A DNA stretch of 64,000 bases from Thomasclavelia spiroformis DSM 1552 (lineage in GTDB: Bacteria; Bacillota_I; Bacilli_A; Erysipelotrichales; Coprobacillaceae): assembly GCF_025149465.1 (NCBI RefSeq), contig NZ_CP102275.1, positions 806,001 to 870,000 on the forward strand. Direction: 5' to 3'. The position numbers and the translations under genes are program-made. Of this stretch, positions 1-8,616 are shown in pieces. The notes under the pieces were generated by a model. It was not told the origin of the DNA, made no database searches, and was given only the letters and a program-made list of their open reading frames with translations. Positions within the stretch are counted from its first letter, which is position 1; the number at the start of each line of letters is the position of its first letter.

Positions 1-1563
1 GTTGCTAAAAAACGTCGTCATAAAGATTTATATACGCCAGGAGGAAAGGGGTTTAAACGACCAGATCGTGCTGTAATCGTATATAGCCAAATGGCACGTC
101 AAGCATATAAAGATGCCAATATTATTATTGGAGGCATTGAAGCTAGTTTAAGACGTCTTGGACATTATGATTATTGGGACGATAAAGTTCGTAAATCAAT
201 TATTATTGATGCTAATGCTGATTTATTATTATATGGAATGGGTGAAAATAGCATTATTGAAGTAGCTGAAGCTTTAGATAGTGGTTTAGAAATAAAGTAT
301 TTAACGTATTTAGATGGAACTGTTTTTAAAACCAAAAATCTTGAAGATGCCCATGAACCAATTATTTTACCTAGTTATGAAGAAATTTGTAAAGATAAAG
401 TTGCTTATGCTAAATCTTTTCAAATTCAATATTTAAATACTGATCATTATAACGCTAAAACTTTAGTTGAACCATATCAAGGCTGGTATGTTGTTCAAAA
501 TCGACCAAATCGCCCACTAACACAACGTGAATTTGATCGAGCGTATTCATTAGATTATAATCGTACATATCATCCTAGTAGCGAGCATATTCCAGCTATT
601 AATGAAGTGAAATTTTCATTGATTAGTAATCGTGGTTGTTTTGGCTCTTGTAATTTTTGTGCTTTGGCTTTTCATCAAGGAAGAATTGTTCAAACTCGTT
701 CGCATGAATCGATTTTATCAGAAGCAAGTAAAATGGTTTGGGATCCGGAATTTAAAGGGTATATTCATGATGTAGGAGGACCAACTGCTAATTTTAGACA
801 ACCGGCTTGTAAAAAACAACAAAAACATGGAGCTTGTCCAACTAAACAATGTCTATGGCCAAAACCTTGTAATAATTTAGAAGTTAGTCATCAAGATTAT
901 AAGGAACTGTTAAATAAATTAAAGATGTTACCAAATATAAAAAAAGTATTTGTTCGTTCAGGAATTAGATATGATTATTTAATGTATGATAAAGATGATA
1001 GCTTTTTTAGAGAATTAGTTCAAAATCATATAAGTGGCCAATTAAAAGTAGCTCCTGAGCATATTAGCGATCGTGTTTTAGATAAAATGGGAAAACCACG
1101 TCGAGGTTTGTATGAAAAATTTGTTGATAAATATTATCGTTTAAATGAAGAATATAATAAAAAGCAATTTTTAGTTCCATATTTAATGTCATCACATCCA
1201 GGTTGTACCCTAGAAGATGCTATTGAATTAGCTGAATATTTACGAGATATTCATCATCAACCAGAGCAAGTACAAGATTTTTATCCGACTCCTGGAACTC
1301 TTTCAACTGCAATGTATTATACTGAATTAGATCCTCGAGATATGTCTAAAGTATATGTTCCAAAAACGGCTAAAGAAAAAGCAATGCAAAGAGCCTTGAT
1401 TCAATATCGTAATCCTAAAAATTATGATTTAGTATATGAAGCATTAATTAAAGCAAATCGTAAAGATTTAATTGGTTTTTCAAAAAAATGTTTAATTAGA
1501 CCTAGAAAGAATAATCAACAGCATAGATATCCACCAAAATGCAATAAACAAAAAAGAGGGTAA
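1..1563 (+). CDS. ygiQ: YgiQ family radical SAM protein (5' partial)
   Basis: The reading frame is open from base 1, so the gene begins upstream of the window; the first ATG at 91 is internal. The radical-SAM cluster motif CxxxCxxC is visible as RGCFGSCNFCAL, about residue 215 of the visible part, followed by the family's long C-terminal half with the Cys-rich segment ACKKQQKHGACPTKQC. The family (UPF0313/YgiQ) binds a 4Fe-4S cluster and SAM; its substrate is not established. The C-terminus is Lys/Arg/Asn-rich and probably disordered. The stop codon at 1561-1563 abuts the next gene, so the two are probably cotranscribed. Family assignment is secure; function is not. Confidence 0.93.
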   Translation, partial: VAKKRRHKDLYTPGGKGFKRPDRAVIVYSQMARQAYKDANIIIGGIEASLRRLGHYDYWDDKVRKSIIIDANADLLLYGMGENSIIEVAEALDSGLEIKYLTYLDGTVFKTKNLEDAHEPIILPSYEEICKDKVAYAKSFQIQYLNTDHYNAKTLVEPYQGWYVVQNRPNRPLTQREFDRAYSLDYNRTYHPSSEHIPAINEVKFSLISNRGCFGSCNFCALAFHQGRIVQTRSHESILSEASKMVWDPEFKGYIHDVGGPTANFRQPACKKQQKHGACPTKQCLWPKPCNNLEVSHQDYKELLNKLKMLPNIKKVFVRSGIRYDYLMYDKDDSFFRELVQNHISGQLKVAPEHISDRVLDKMGKPRRGLYEKFVDKYYRLNEEYNKKQFLVPYLMSSHPGCTLEDAIELAEYLRDIHHQPEQVQDFYPTPGTLSTAMYYTELDPRDMSKVYVPKTAKEKAMQRALIQYRNPKNYDLVYEALIKANRKDLIGFSKKCLIRPRKNNQQHRYPPKCNKQKRG

Positions 1564-1568
1564 TGACT

Positions 1569-2462
1569 ATGAAATTTAGCGAAACTTTTTCATCTACAAC
1601 TAGAACATTAATAAATTTTGATCTTTATTTACCAGCTGTGATGATTAGATATAAAGGTGTTGTACAAATTCATCATGCTATGGGAGAATATGTTGGACGT
1701 TATCGTCGTTTTGCTGAATATTTAGCAAGTGATGGATTTGTTGTTGTTGTAAGTGATTTTCCGGGTCATGGAATGTCTTTATATAATTATGAACAAGGAT
1801 ATTTTGGTGTTGGTGATGCAACAGTAAACTTAGTTGAAGATATGCAGCGACTTAGAAATATTATTGCTTCAAGATTCCCTGATTTGCCTTATTTTATTTT
1901 AGGTAATGAATTGGGCTCAGTTGTTTTAAGAAAGTATGTTGCTAAATATGGTGATTATATTCAAGGTTGTATTTTTATGGGAACTTGTGGTAAATTGAAA
2001 AGAACTAATATTGCCAAAGTGTTTTTAAAAGGTGAAGTGTTATTGCGTGGAAGTATGCATCGTTCAAAAACTCTAAAAAAACGGTTATTAAAAACTAAGC
2101 CATATGTAACTGATGATTTAGAAGAATTGGAAAAATATCGAGATGATCCATTTACTGGATTTGTATATACTAATCAAGCATATAGTGATATTTTAAAATT
2201 AATTAAAGAAGTTACTTCAACGTCTACAATTGAAAAAATTCCTGATTACCTATCAATTTTGATTATTTCAGGCTTAAAAGATGTATTTGGAATGTTAGGT
2301 AAAGGACCTAAATGGTTTTATGAACGTCTTTTAGATAGAGGGGTAAAAGATTTAACACTTAAATTATATGATAACAGTCATCAAGATATACTACATGATA
2401 ATCAAAGACGTGAAGTATATTTAGATATCTTAACATGGTTGAATGAACGAACATATATTTAG
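1569..2462 (+). CDS. Alpha/beta-hydrolase-fold protein lacking the nucleophile serine
   Basis: The protein resembles monoacylglycerol lipase/lysophospholipase-type hydrolases (Hydrolase_4). It has an HHAMGE oxyanion-type segment near residue 37, an FPGHGMS turn near 66, an Asp in GLKD and a His in NSHQDIL near the C-terminus. The nucleophile elbow normally reads GxSxG but here reads GNELG (residue 116 if numbered from the ATG at 1563), so Glu replaces the catalytic Ser. It may be a non-hydrolytic family member or use different chemistry. An ATG at 1563 overlaps the ygiQ stop, but AGAGGG at 1555-1560 is better spaced for the ATG at 1569. No signal peptide is seen, so it is probably cytoplasmic. 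A terminator follows immediately. Confidence 0.8.
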   Translation: MKFSETFSSTTRTLINFDLYLPAVMIRYKGVVQIHHAMGEYVGRYRRFAEYLASDGFVVVVSDFPGHGMSLYNYEQGYFGVGDATVNLVEDMQRLRNIIASRFPDLPYFILGNELGSVVLRKYVAKYGDYIQGCIFMGTCGKLKRTNIAKVFLKGEVLLRGSMHRSKTLKKRLLKTKPYVTDDLEELEKYRDDPFTGFVYTNQAYSDILKLIKEVTSTSTIEKIPDYLSILIISGLKDVFGMLGKGPKWFYERLLDRGVKDLTLKLYDNSHQDILHDNQRREVYLDILTWLNERTYI

Positions 2463-2508
2463 TACCCTTATAATTGGTTGACAATAAACCACTATAAGGG
2501 TATTTTAT
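2463..2508 (+). terminator. Intrinsic terminator after the ygiQ-hydrolase pair
   Basis: A perfect 10-bp stem, TACCCTTATA (2463-2472) with TATAAGGGTA (2493-2502), contains an inner TGGTT/AACCA pairing and is followed by TTTTATATTT. It starts directly after the hydrolase stop codon. Confidence 0.85.
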
Positions 2509-2543
2509 ATTTGCATAAAAATAGATATAGATATATTTATATT

Positions 2544-2564
2544 GACTTGGCGATGTTCCAAGTC
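2544..2564 (+). other. Short hairpin in the glyS leader
   Basis: GACTTGG (2544-2550) pairs with CCAAGTC (2558-2564) around a 7-nt loop, about 45 nt before the glyS start. I looked for T-box features, expected for some aminoacyl-tRNA synthetase genes, and did not find the conserved T-box sequence. Its role is unknown; a TTGACT at 2542-2547 overlaps it and could instead be a -35 element. Confidence 0.35.
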
Positions 2565-2607
2565 TTTCATTGTATATATCAAAAATCTACATATAAAGGA
2601 GTAAATT

Positions 2608-3981
2608 ATGGCAATTAAAGATATGGATAAATTAGTAAATCATGCTAAAGTATCAGGTTTTGTGTATCAAGGTTCAGAAATATATGATGGACTTGCAAAT
2701 ACTTGGGATTATGGTCCACTAGGAGTGGAAATGAAAAATAACATTAAACAATTATGGTGGAAACGTTTTATTCAAGAATCACCATATAATGTTGGTTTAG
2801 ATTCAGCTATTTTTATGAATCCAAGAGTTTGGGAAGCTAGTGGACATGTTGGTGGCTTTTCAGATCCATTAATCGACTGTAAAGAATGTAAAACTAGACA
2901 TCGTGCTGATAAATTAATTGAAAATTATGATCCAAGTGTACATAGTGAAGGATGGACAAGTGAAGAAACAGTTAATTATATTAAAGAACATCAAATTGTT
3001 TGTCCTAATTGTGGGAAAAGCAATTTTACTGATGTAAGACAGTTTAAATTAATGTTTGAAACTAAAATGGGTGTTGTTGAAGATGCTAAATCTACAGTGT
3101 ATTTACGCCCAGAAACTGCTCAAGGGATTTTTGTTAATTTTAAAAATATTCAAAGAACAACAAGAAAGAAAGTACCATTTGGAATTGGGCAAATTGGTAA
3201 AGCATTTAGAAATGAAATTACACCAGGTAATTTTATATTTAGAATGCGTGAATTTGAACAAATGGAATTGGAATTTTTCTGTAAACCAGGTACTGATTTA
3301 GAATGGTTTGAATATTGGAAAGATTATTGTAAAAAATTCTTAAAAGATTTAGGAATCAAAGACGAAAACTTACGTTTTAGAGATCATGAAAAAGAAGAAT
3401 TGTCTTTCTATTCTAAAGGAACTTGCGATGTAGAGTATAATTTCCCATTTGGTTGGGGAGAATTATGGGGAATTGCTGATCGTACCGATTATGATTTAAC
3501 TCAACATCAAAATCATTCAAAAAAATCGTTGGAATATCTTGATCCAACAACTAATGAAAAGTATATTCCTTATGTAATTGAACCATCTGTTGGTGCTGAT
3601 CGTTTATTTTTATCAGTACTTTGCGATAGTTATGAAGAAGAAACATTAGAGGATGGGGAAACTAGAGTAGTAATGAAATTATTACCAGCTCTTGCTCCAT
3701 ACAAGGTAGCTATTTTACCACTTACAAAGAAACAAAGTGATAAAGCAAGTGAAGTATATAGTATGTTAGCTAAACATTTTAGCTGTGAATTTGATGTTGC
3801 TGGACAAATTGGTAAACGTTATCGTCGTCAAGATGCAATTGGTACGCCATTTTGTGTAACTGTTGATTTCGATACGCTTGAAGATAATACAGTAACAGTG
3901 CGTGATCGTGATACAATGGAACAAATTCGTTTACCAATTGATGAATTAGTTGATTATATTAGTAAAAAGGTTATGTTTTAG
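2608..3981 (+). CDS. glyS: Glycyl-tRNA synthetase (single-chain, alpha2 type)
   Basis: The enzyme charges tRNA-Gly with glycine using ATP; it is a cytoplasmic class II synthetase. Visible landmarks are the N-terminal DYGPLG segment, a zinc-ribbon-like insertion (CKECK near residue 91 and CPNCGK near 132), motif 2 region [10 protein letters not shown] and FRNEITPG, motif 3 region EPSVGADR, and a C-terminal anticodon-binding domain starting around [11 protein letters not shown]. The 457-aa length is right for the eukaryote/archaea-like homodimeric type, not the separate alpha and beta subunits (GlyQ/GlyS). The start is supported by AAAGGAG nine nt upstream. It heads the dnaG-rpoD block, with 9 nt to dnaG, so cotranscription is likely. 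Confidence 0.97.
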   Translation: MAIKDMDKLVNHAKVSGFVYQGSEIYDGLANTWDYGPLGVEMKNNIKQLWWKRFIQESPYNVGLDSAIFMNPRVWEASGHVGGFSDPLIDCKECKTRHRADKLIENYDPSVHSEGWTSEETVNYIKEHQIVCPNCGKSNFTDVRQFKLMFETKMGVVEDAKSTVYLRPETAQGIFVNFKNIQRTTRKKVPFGIGQIGKAFRNEITPGNFIFRMREFEQMELEFFCKPGTDLEWFEYWKDYCKKFLKDLGIKDENLRFRDHEKEELSFYSKGTCDVEYNFPFGWGELWGIADRTDYDLTQHQNHSKKSLEYLDPTTNEKYIPYVIEPSVGADRLFLSVLCDSYEEETLEDGETRVVMKLLPALAPYKVAILPLTKKQSDKASEVYSMLAKHFSCEFDVAGQIGKRYRRQDAIGTPFCVTVDFDTLEDNTVTVRDRDTMEQIRLPIDELVDYISKKVMF

Positions 3982-3990
3982 TTAAAATAT

Positions 3991-5742
3991 ATGCCAAGAT
4001 TATCAGAAAAAAAAATTGATGAAATAAGACAGAGTGTAGATATTGTTGATGTAGTTGGCAATTATCTTTCACTGAAAAAAAAAGGACGCAATTATGTAAC
4101 ACTTTGTCCATTTCATGATGATAGTAATCCTTCTTTGACCATTTCACCAGAAAAACAAATTTATATGTGTTTTGTTTGTGGAAATGGTGGAAATGTATTT
4201 AATTTTTTAAAGAATTATTTAAAAATCCCATATATCGAAGCTGTTAAAATGGTTGCTTCTATGGGAAATGTTGATATTAGCGAATATAATCTTGAAAGAC
4301 GAGTTCAACTAGTTGATCAAAAATTAGAACCTTTATATAAAATGCATGATGAAGCAAATAAAATCTATCATCATTATTTAAATACAAAATTAGCTTTACC
4401 TGCAAAAGAGTATTTAAATGCAAGAAGCATGAATGATGAAATCATTGAAACTTTTGAAATTGGATATGCTCCAAACAACAATATTTTATTAAAGGCTTTT
4501 GAAAAGATGGGCTTTGATAAAATTGCAATGTATGAATCTGGCTTGATTATTGAAAATAATCAAGGATATGATCGTTTTAGTGATCGAATTATGTTTCCTT
4601 TGCATGATACAAGTGGTCGAGTTGTTGGTTTTAGTGGCCGGATTTATCAACAAAGTCAAAATGAATCAAAGTATATGAATTCACCAGAATCAAAAATTTT
4701 TATTAAAGGTGAATTGCTGTACAATTATCATCGTGCCATTGAAGAAGTTAGACAAGCGGGATTTGTTATTGTTAATGAAGGATTTATGGATGTTATTGCA
4801 TTATATAAAGCCGGAATTAAAAATGCTGTAGCCATTATGGGAACTGCTTTAACTAAAGGACATATAAGGCTGTTAAAGCGTCTTAGTAAAGTTGTTTATC
4901 TTTGTTTAGATGGTGATCAAGCTGGAAAAAAAGCTATGATCAAGGCTAGTGATATTTTAATTAATGAAGGTTTTAGTGTTAAGATTATTGATTTATCTGA
5001 TGATTTGGATCCAGATGAATTTTTGGAGAAAAAAGGTGTTGATGAATTAAACGCTTTGATTAAAAGACCGTTATCTTCATTAGATTTTAAAATGAATTAT
5101 TATTATGAATTAACGAATATGGATAATTATGAAGAGCGAAAGAAGTATTTAGAAATGATTACTAGTGAAATTAGTAATCTTGATGATATGATTGATCAAG
5201 ATTATTATATCCAACAATTAGAAAAAAAATCCGGTTTTTCTAAAGAAATAATTTCTAGTCTTGTTAATAAACAAAGTGTTACAAAAATTAATCAACCAAC
5301 TAAACAGGTTTTTTATCAACAAAGTGTACGTTTAATTGATAAATATTCTAAAGCTGAACGTGATTTATTATATTATATGATGAATGATAAAAATGTCGCA
5401 ATGATGTATGAAGCAAAAGCTGGTTTTATGTTTAATGATAACTATCGAATTATTGCATCATATATAGTTGATTATTATCGTCATGAAGTTGTTTTAGAAA
5501 TTGCTGATTTAATTAGTAGTATTGAAGATGAAAATCTTGTAAAAAATATAGTAGAAATATCGCAGTTAAATTTACCAAAATTAAAAGATACTAAGGCAAT
5601 TAATGATTATATTGAAACTATTAAAGAAAAAACTGTGAAAATTAAAATTGATGAATTAACAAAGGCTTTAAAAGATACTTTTGATCCTAAGCAAAAAGCT
5701 CAGATATTAAAAGAAATCATAGCATTAAAAGGTAAGGAGTAG
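3991..5742 (+). CDS. dnaG: DNA primase
   Basis: DnaG makes RNA primers at the replication fork. The N-terminal CHC2 zinc-binding domain has Cys39, His42, Cys60 and Cys63. The TOPRIM core shows EGFMD near residue 264 and DGDQAGKKA near 307. The C-terminal domain (about 430-583) is the divergent helicase-interacting part. The 583-aa length is normal. The ATG at 3991 lacks a clear Shine-Dalgarno sequence (only AAAAAGG about 20 nt upstream, inside glyS), so translation may be coupled to glyS. The next gene, rpoD, starts 3 nt after the stop, giving the classic dnaG-rpoD arrangement without rpsU. Confidence 0.97.
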   Translation: MPRLSEKKIDEIRQSVDIVDVVGNYLSLKKKGRNYVTLCPFHDDSNPSLTISPEKQIYMCFVCGNGGNVFNFLKNYLKIPYIEAVKMVASMGNVDISEYNLERRVQLVDQKLEPLYKMHDEANKIYHHYLNTKLALPAKEYLNARSMNDEIIETFEIGYAPNNNILLKAFEKMGFDKIAMYESGLIIENNQGYDRFSDRIMFPLHDTSGRVVGFSGRIYQQSQNESKYMNSPESKIFIKGELLYNYHRAIEEVRQAGFVIVNEGFMDVIALYKAGIKNAVAIMGTALTKGHIRLLKRLSKVVYLCLDGDQAGKKAMIKASDILINEGFSVKIIDLSDDLDPDEFLEKKGVDELNALIKRPLSSLDFKMNYYYELTNMDNYEERKKYLEMITSEISNLDDMIDQDYYIQQLEKKSGFSKEIISSLVNKQSVTKINQPTKQVFYQQSVRLIDKYSKAERDLLYYMMNDKNVAMMYEAKAGFMFNDNYRIIASYIVDYYRHEVVLEIADLISSIEDENLVKNIVEISQLNLPKLKDTKAINDYIETIKEKTVKIKIDELTKALKDTFDPKQKAQILKEIIALKGKE

Positions 5743-5745
5743 TAT

Positions 5746-6993
5746 ATGAAAAAGAAAAATGTTACAGCTGTATCATTTGATGATTTGAAGAAAATTGTTT
5801 TAAATGATGCTAAAAATGGAGATGGAATTTTAACTCAAGATCAAATTGATACTTATTTATCTACTTACGATTTAAGTGACGATCTTGCAGAAGATTTATT
5901 AGAGTTTATTGGAAATAATGATATTATTATTTCTGATGATGGTTTAGATGATATCGATGTTGAAGATGATATGTTACTCACAGGAGCAGCAGATGATCTA
6001 GATATTGATCTTGATTTAGGAGATGATTTATTAGGTGATGATACTCCAGATTTAGATTTTGATGGTGATTTCGATATGATGACTAGTGATACACTTCATA
6101 TGTATCAAGTTGCCGATGCTGATGCAGAAATGGATAAAAATCAATTAGGAAGTAATGTCAAGATTAATGATCCAGTAAAAATGTATCTAAAGGAAATTGG
6201 CCGTGTAGAGTTATTGTCACATGATGATGAAATTAAATTAGCTAAAAAGATTTTAGAAGGTGATGAAGCTGCTAAGAAAGAATTGGCTGCTGCTAACTTA
6301 CGTTTAGTTGTTTCTATTGCTAAAAGATATGTTGGACGTGGAATGTTATTTTTAGACTTGATTCAAGAAGGTAATATGGGATTAATCAAAGCAGTTGAAA
6401 AATTTGATTATACTAAAGGATTTAAGTTTTCAACTTATGCTACTTGGTGGATTCGTCAAGCAATTACTAGAGCAATTGCTGATCAAGCTAGAACTATCAG
6501 AATTCCTGTACACATGGTAGAAACTATCAATAAATTAACAAGAATACAACGTTTGTTAATTCAAGAATTAGGTCGTGAGCCAACAGCTGAAGAAATTGCT
6601 GAAAGAATAGATGGAATGACACCAGAAAAAGTTCGTGAAATTCAAAAAATCTCATTAGAACCTGTTTCATTAGAAACACCAATTGGAGAAGAAGACGACT
6701 CTCATTTAGGAGATTTTATTGAAGATGAAGGTGTAATGTCTCCTGATGATTACGCTGCAAATGAATTATTAAAAGATGAATTAAATGAAGTATTACTAGA
6801 ACTTACTGATCGTGAAGAAAAAGTATTACGTTTGAGATTTGGTTTAGATGACGGACGTACTAGAACATTAGAAGAAGTTGGAAAAGAGTTTAGTGTAACT
6901 AGAGAAAGAATTCGTCAAATCGAAGCAAAAGCATTACGTAAGTTAAAACACCCTTCACGTTCAAAAAGATTGAAAGATTTTTTGGATCGTTAA
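5746..6993 (+). CDS. rpoD: Housekeeping RNA polymerase sigma factor (sigma-70/SigA)
   Basis: This is the primary sigma factor directing core RNA polymerase to vegetative promoters. Region 2 ([20 protein letters not shown], then the [13 protein letters not shown] melting segment), region 3 and region 4 ([17 protein letters not shown] with the helix-turn-helix [17 protein letters not shown]) are all intact. The N-terminal region 1.1 is followed by a very Asp-rich stretch (about residues 60-110, many repeats of DL/DD). That acidic spacer is larger than in Bacillus SigA. AAGGAG precedes the ATG. One base separates its stop from trmK. Confidence 0.97.
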   Translation: MKKKNVTAVSFDDLKKIVLNDAKNGDGILTQDQIDTYLSTYDLSDDLAEDLLEFIGNNDIIISDDGLDDIDVEDDMLLTGAADDLDIDLDLGDDLLGDDTPDLDFDGDFDMMTSDTLHMYQVADADAEMDKNQLGSNVKINDPVKMYLKEIGRVELLSHDDEIKLAKKILEGDEAAKKELAAANLRLVVSIAKRYVGRGMLFLDLIQEGNMGLIKAVEKFDYTKGFKFSTYATWWIRQAITRAIADQARTIRIPVHMVETINKLTRIQRLLIQELGREPTAEEIAERIDGMTPEKVREIQKISLEPVSLETPIGEEDDSHLGDFIEDEGVMSPDDYAANELLKDELNEVLLELTDREEKVLRLRFGLDDGRTRTLEEVGKEFSVTRERIRQIEAKALRKLKHPSRSKRLKDFLDR

Positions 6994-6994
6994 G

Positions 6995-7687
6995 ATGAAA
7001 TTATCTAAAAGATTACAGTTGATTGCAGACGTAATTGATAAATATAAGCAAGGCTCTGTTCTTGCTGATATTGGAACAGATCATGGGTATTTACCTTGTT
7101 ATTTAGTTGAAAATAAAATTATATCAAAAGCATATGCTTGTGATGTTGCAAAAGGTCCTTATGATTCTTCAGTTGAAACAATTAATCAATATAATTTACA
7201 AGATCGTGTATTTGCATTATTAGGTAATGGTTTGAATCCAATTTTAAATCGTAAAGTTGATATGATTAGTATTGCAGGAATGGGTTCTTATTTGATTTGT
7301 GAGATTTTAGATGAAAATCGTGAGTATTTAAAAAATGTTCAAGTTCTGTTTTTACAATCTAATGCTAATAATGATCATTTGCGAAAATATTTATTTTCTC
7401 ATGATTGGATTATTATTGATGAAAAGATGGTAAAAGATGCTGGTCATATTTATGAAGTTATGGTAGTAACTAGTAGAAAAAATAAAGCTGTTACTTATAG
7501 TCAAAAAGATGTTGAATTTGGACCGGTTTTAATTAATAATCAAACTCCTTTATTTAAAGAAAAATGGAAAAAACAATATAATGTATATAAAAAGATTCAA
7601 AATACATTAGATCATAATCATCCTCGTTATCATGAATTAAATGATAAAATAAAAATGATTGAAGAGGTATTACATGAAAGCTTATGA
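6995..7687 (+). CDS. trmK: tRNA (adenine(22)-N1)-methyltransferase
   Basis: TrmK (YqfN family) methylates N1 of A22 in tRNA using SAM. The SAM-binding motif LADIGTDHGYLPCYL lies at about residues 22-36, and SIAGMGSYLICEIL (about 90) is the family's second conserved block. The C-terminal coiled-coil region (about 185-230) is Lys-rich as in known TrmK. The 230-aa length is typical. It directly follows rpoD, as yqfN follows sigA in Bacillus, and overlaps the next gene by 14 nt. Confidence 0.93.
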   Translation: MKLSKRLQLIADVIDKYKQGSVLADIGTDHGYLPCYLVENKIISKAYACDVAKGPYDSSVETINQYNLQDRVFALLGNGLNPILNRKVDMISIAGMGSYLICEILDENREYLKNVQVLFLQSNANNDHLRKYLFSHDWIIIDEKMVKDAGHIYEVMVVTSRKNKAVTYSQKDVEFGPVLINNQTPLFKEKWKKQYNVYKKIQNTLDHNHPRYHELNDKIKMIEEVLHESL

Positions 7688-8423
7688 GATAATTAATTAT
7701 TTAGAAGATTATTTTCCTATAGATTTGCAACAACCATGGGATAAATGTGGTCTTCAAATTGGTGATGTTGATCAAGAAATTAGTAAAGCTATGGTATCTT
7801 TAAATGCTGATTTACAGAGCATTCAAAAAGCAATTGATAATAAATGTCAAATGTTAATTACTCATCATCCTTTTTTTCTAGAGAAGATAGATAATTTGAA
7901 TTTTAGTAATCATCATGGGAAATTTGTTCAATTAGCTATAAGTAATAATATAATAGTTTATAGTTTGCATACTTGTTTGGATCGTGGAAAAGACGGAATA
8001 TCTATGAATGATTGGTTGATTAATGAGTTAGATGTTCATGATATTAAATGTTATGATGATATTCAAGTTGGTAAATGCGCAATTTTAAATCAACCATGTT
8101 TAACTAGTGAATTAGTGACAAGAGTTCGTAAAGCATTTAATCTGCCAGTTAAATATGCTGGTAGAGAAAAATTAATTAGTAGTATTGCTATTTGTGGTGG
8201 TAGTGGTAGCGAGGATATTGAATCTTTAGTAGGTAAAGTTGATGCTTTTATTACTGGTGATACAAAACATCGACATGCTAAATATGCAATTGATCATGAT
8301 ATTGTTTTAATAGATGTACCTCATCATGTTGAGGTAATTATGGAAGAAAGAGTAAAAGAATTATTGGATGCTAAGGGTCTTGAGACATTAATAGCAAAAT
8401 CTGATGATTATTATTGTTATTAG
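7674..8423 (+). CDS. Nif3-like dinuclear metal centre protein (DUF34, YqfO-like)
   Basis: A member of the Nif3/DUF34 family, a widely conserved metal-binding protein sometimes annotated as GTP cyclohydrolase 1 type 2 homolog; its biochemical role is unsettled. Metal-ligand segments are visible: PWDKCGLQIGD (near 22), LITHHPFF (near 61), SLHTCLDRGKDGISMND (near 96), and the C-terminal GDTKHRHA and DVPHHVEV. This is the short form (about 249 aa) without the PII-like insertion of Bacillus YqfO. The ATG at 7674 with GAAGAGG upstream is preferred over a TTG at 7659. The overlap with trmK implies coupled translation. A terminator follows. Confidence 0.9.
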   Translation: MKAYEIINYLEDYFPIDLQQPWDKCGLQIGDVDQEISKAMVSLNADLQSIQKAIDNKCQMLITHHPFFLEKIDNLNFSNHHGKFVQLAISNNIIVYSLHTCLDRGKDGISMNDWLINELDVHDIKCYDDIQVGKCAILNQPCLTSELVTRVRKAFNLPVKYAGREKLISSIAICGGSGSEDIESLVGKVDAFITGDTKHRHAKYAIDHDIVLIDVPHHVEVIMEERVKELLDAKGLETLIAKSDDYYCY

Positions 8424-8449
8424 GCGATTTTTTAATCGTCTTTTTTTTT
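8423..8449 (+). terminator. Intrinsic terminator after nif3
   Basis: GGCGATT (8423-8429) pairs with AATCGTC (8434-8440) around a short T loop, followed by nine T residues. It ends the glyS-dnaG-rpoD-trmK-nif3 unit. Confidence 0.85.
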
Positions 8450-8455
8450 GTAAAA

Positions 8456-8484
8456 TTGAATCTTAGAATTAAAAGTTATATAAT
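8456..8484 (+). promoter_or_regulatory. SigA-type promoter of the Ig-repeat protein
   Basis: TTGAAT (8456-8461) and TATAAT (8479-8484) are separated by 17 bp. A leader of about 125 nt follows. It contains a strong Shine-Dalgarno-like AAAGGGAGGTG at about 8532-8542 with no open frame behind it, and a weak TAGCA/TGCTA pairing. Confidence 0.65.
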
Positions 8485-8616
8485 ATTATTATATGGTATT
8501 GTGATTATAAATTTGCTGGATATTTCATATAAAGGGAGGTGTAATAGGGGAAGATAATTGTTATAAAATTTTCTAGCAATTTATTAATCAAATGCTAAAA
8601 ATTAAAAGAAAGGGGA

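Noticed and set aside
2503-2607. T-box riboswitch before glyS
   Set aside because: A hairpin is present but the T-box consensus and specifier-loop features are absent in only about 100 nt.
3056-3301. 81-aa frame inside glyS
   Set aside because: Shadow of the synthetase gene in another frame; no ribosome-binding site and Leu/Lys-biased content from AT-rich sequence.
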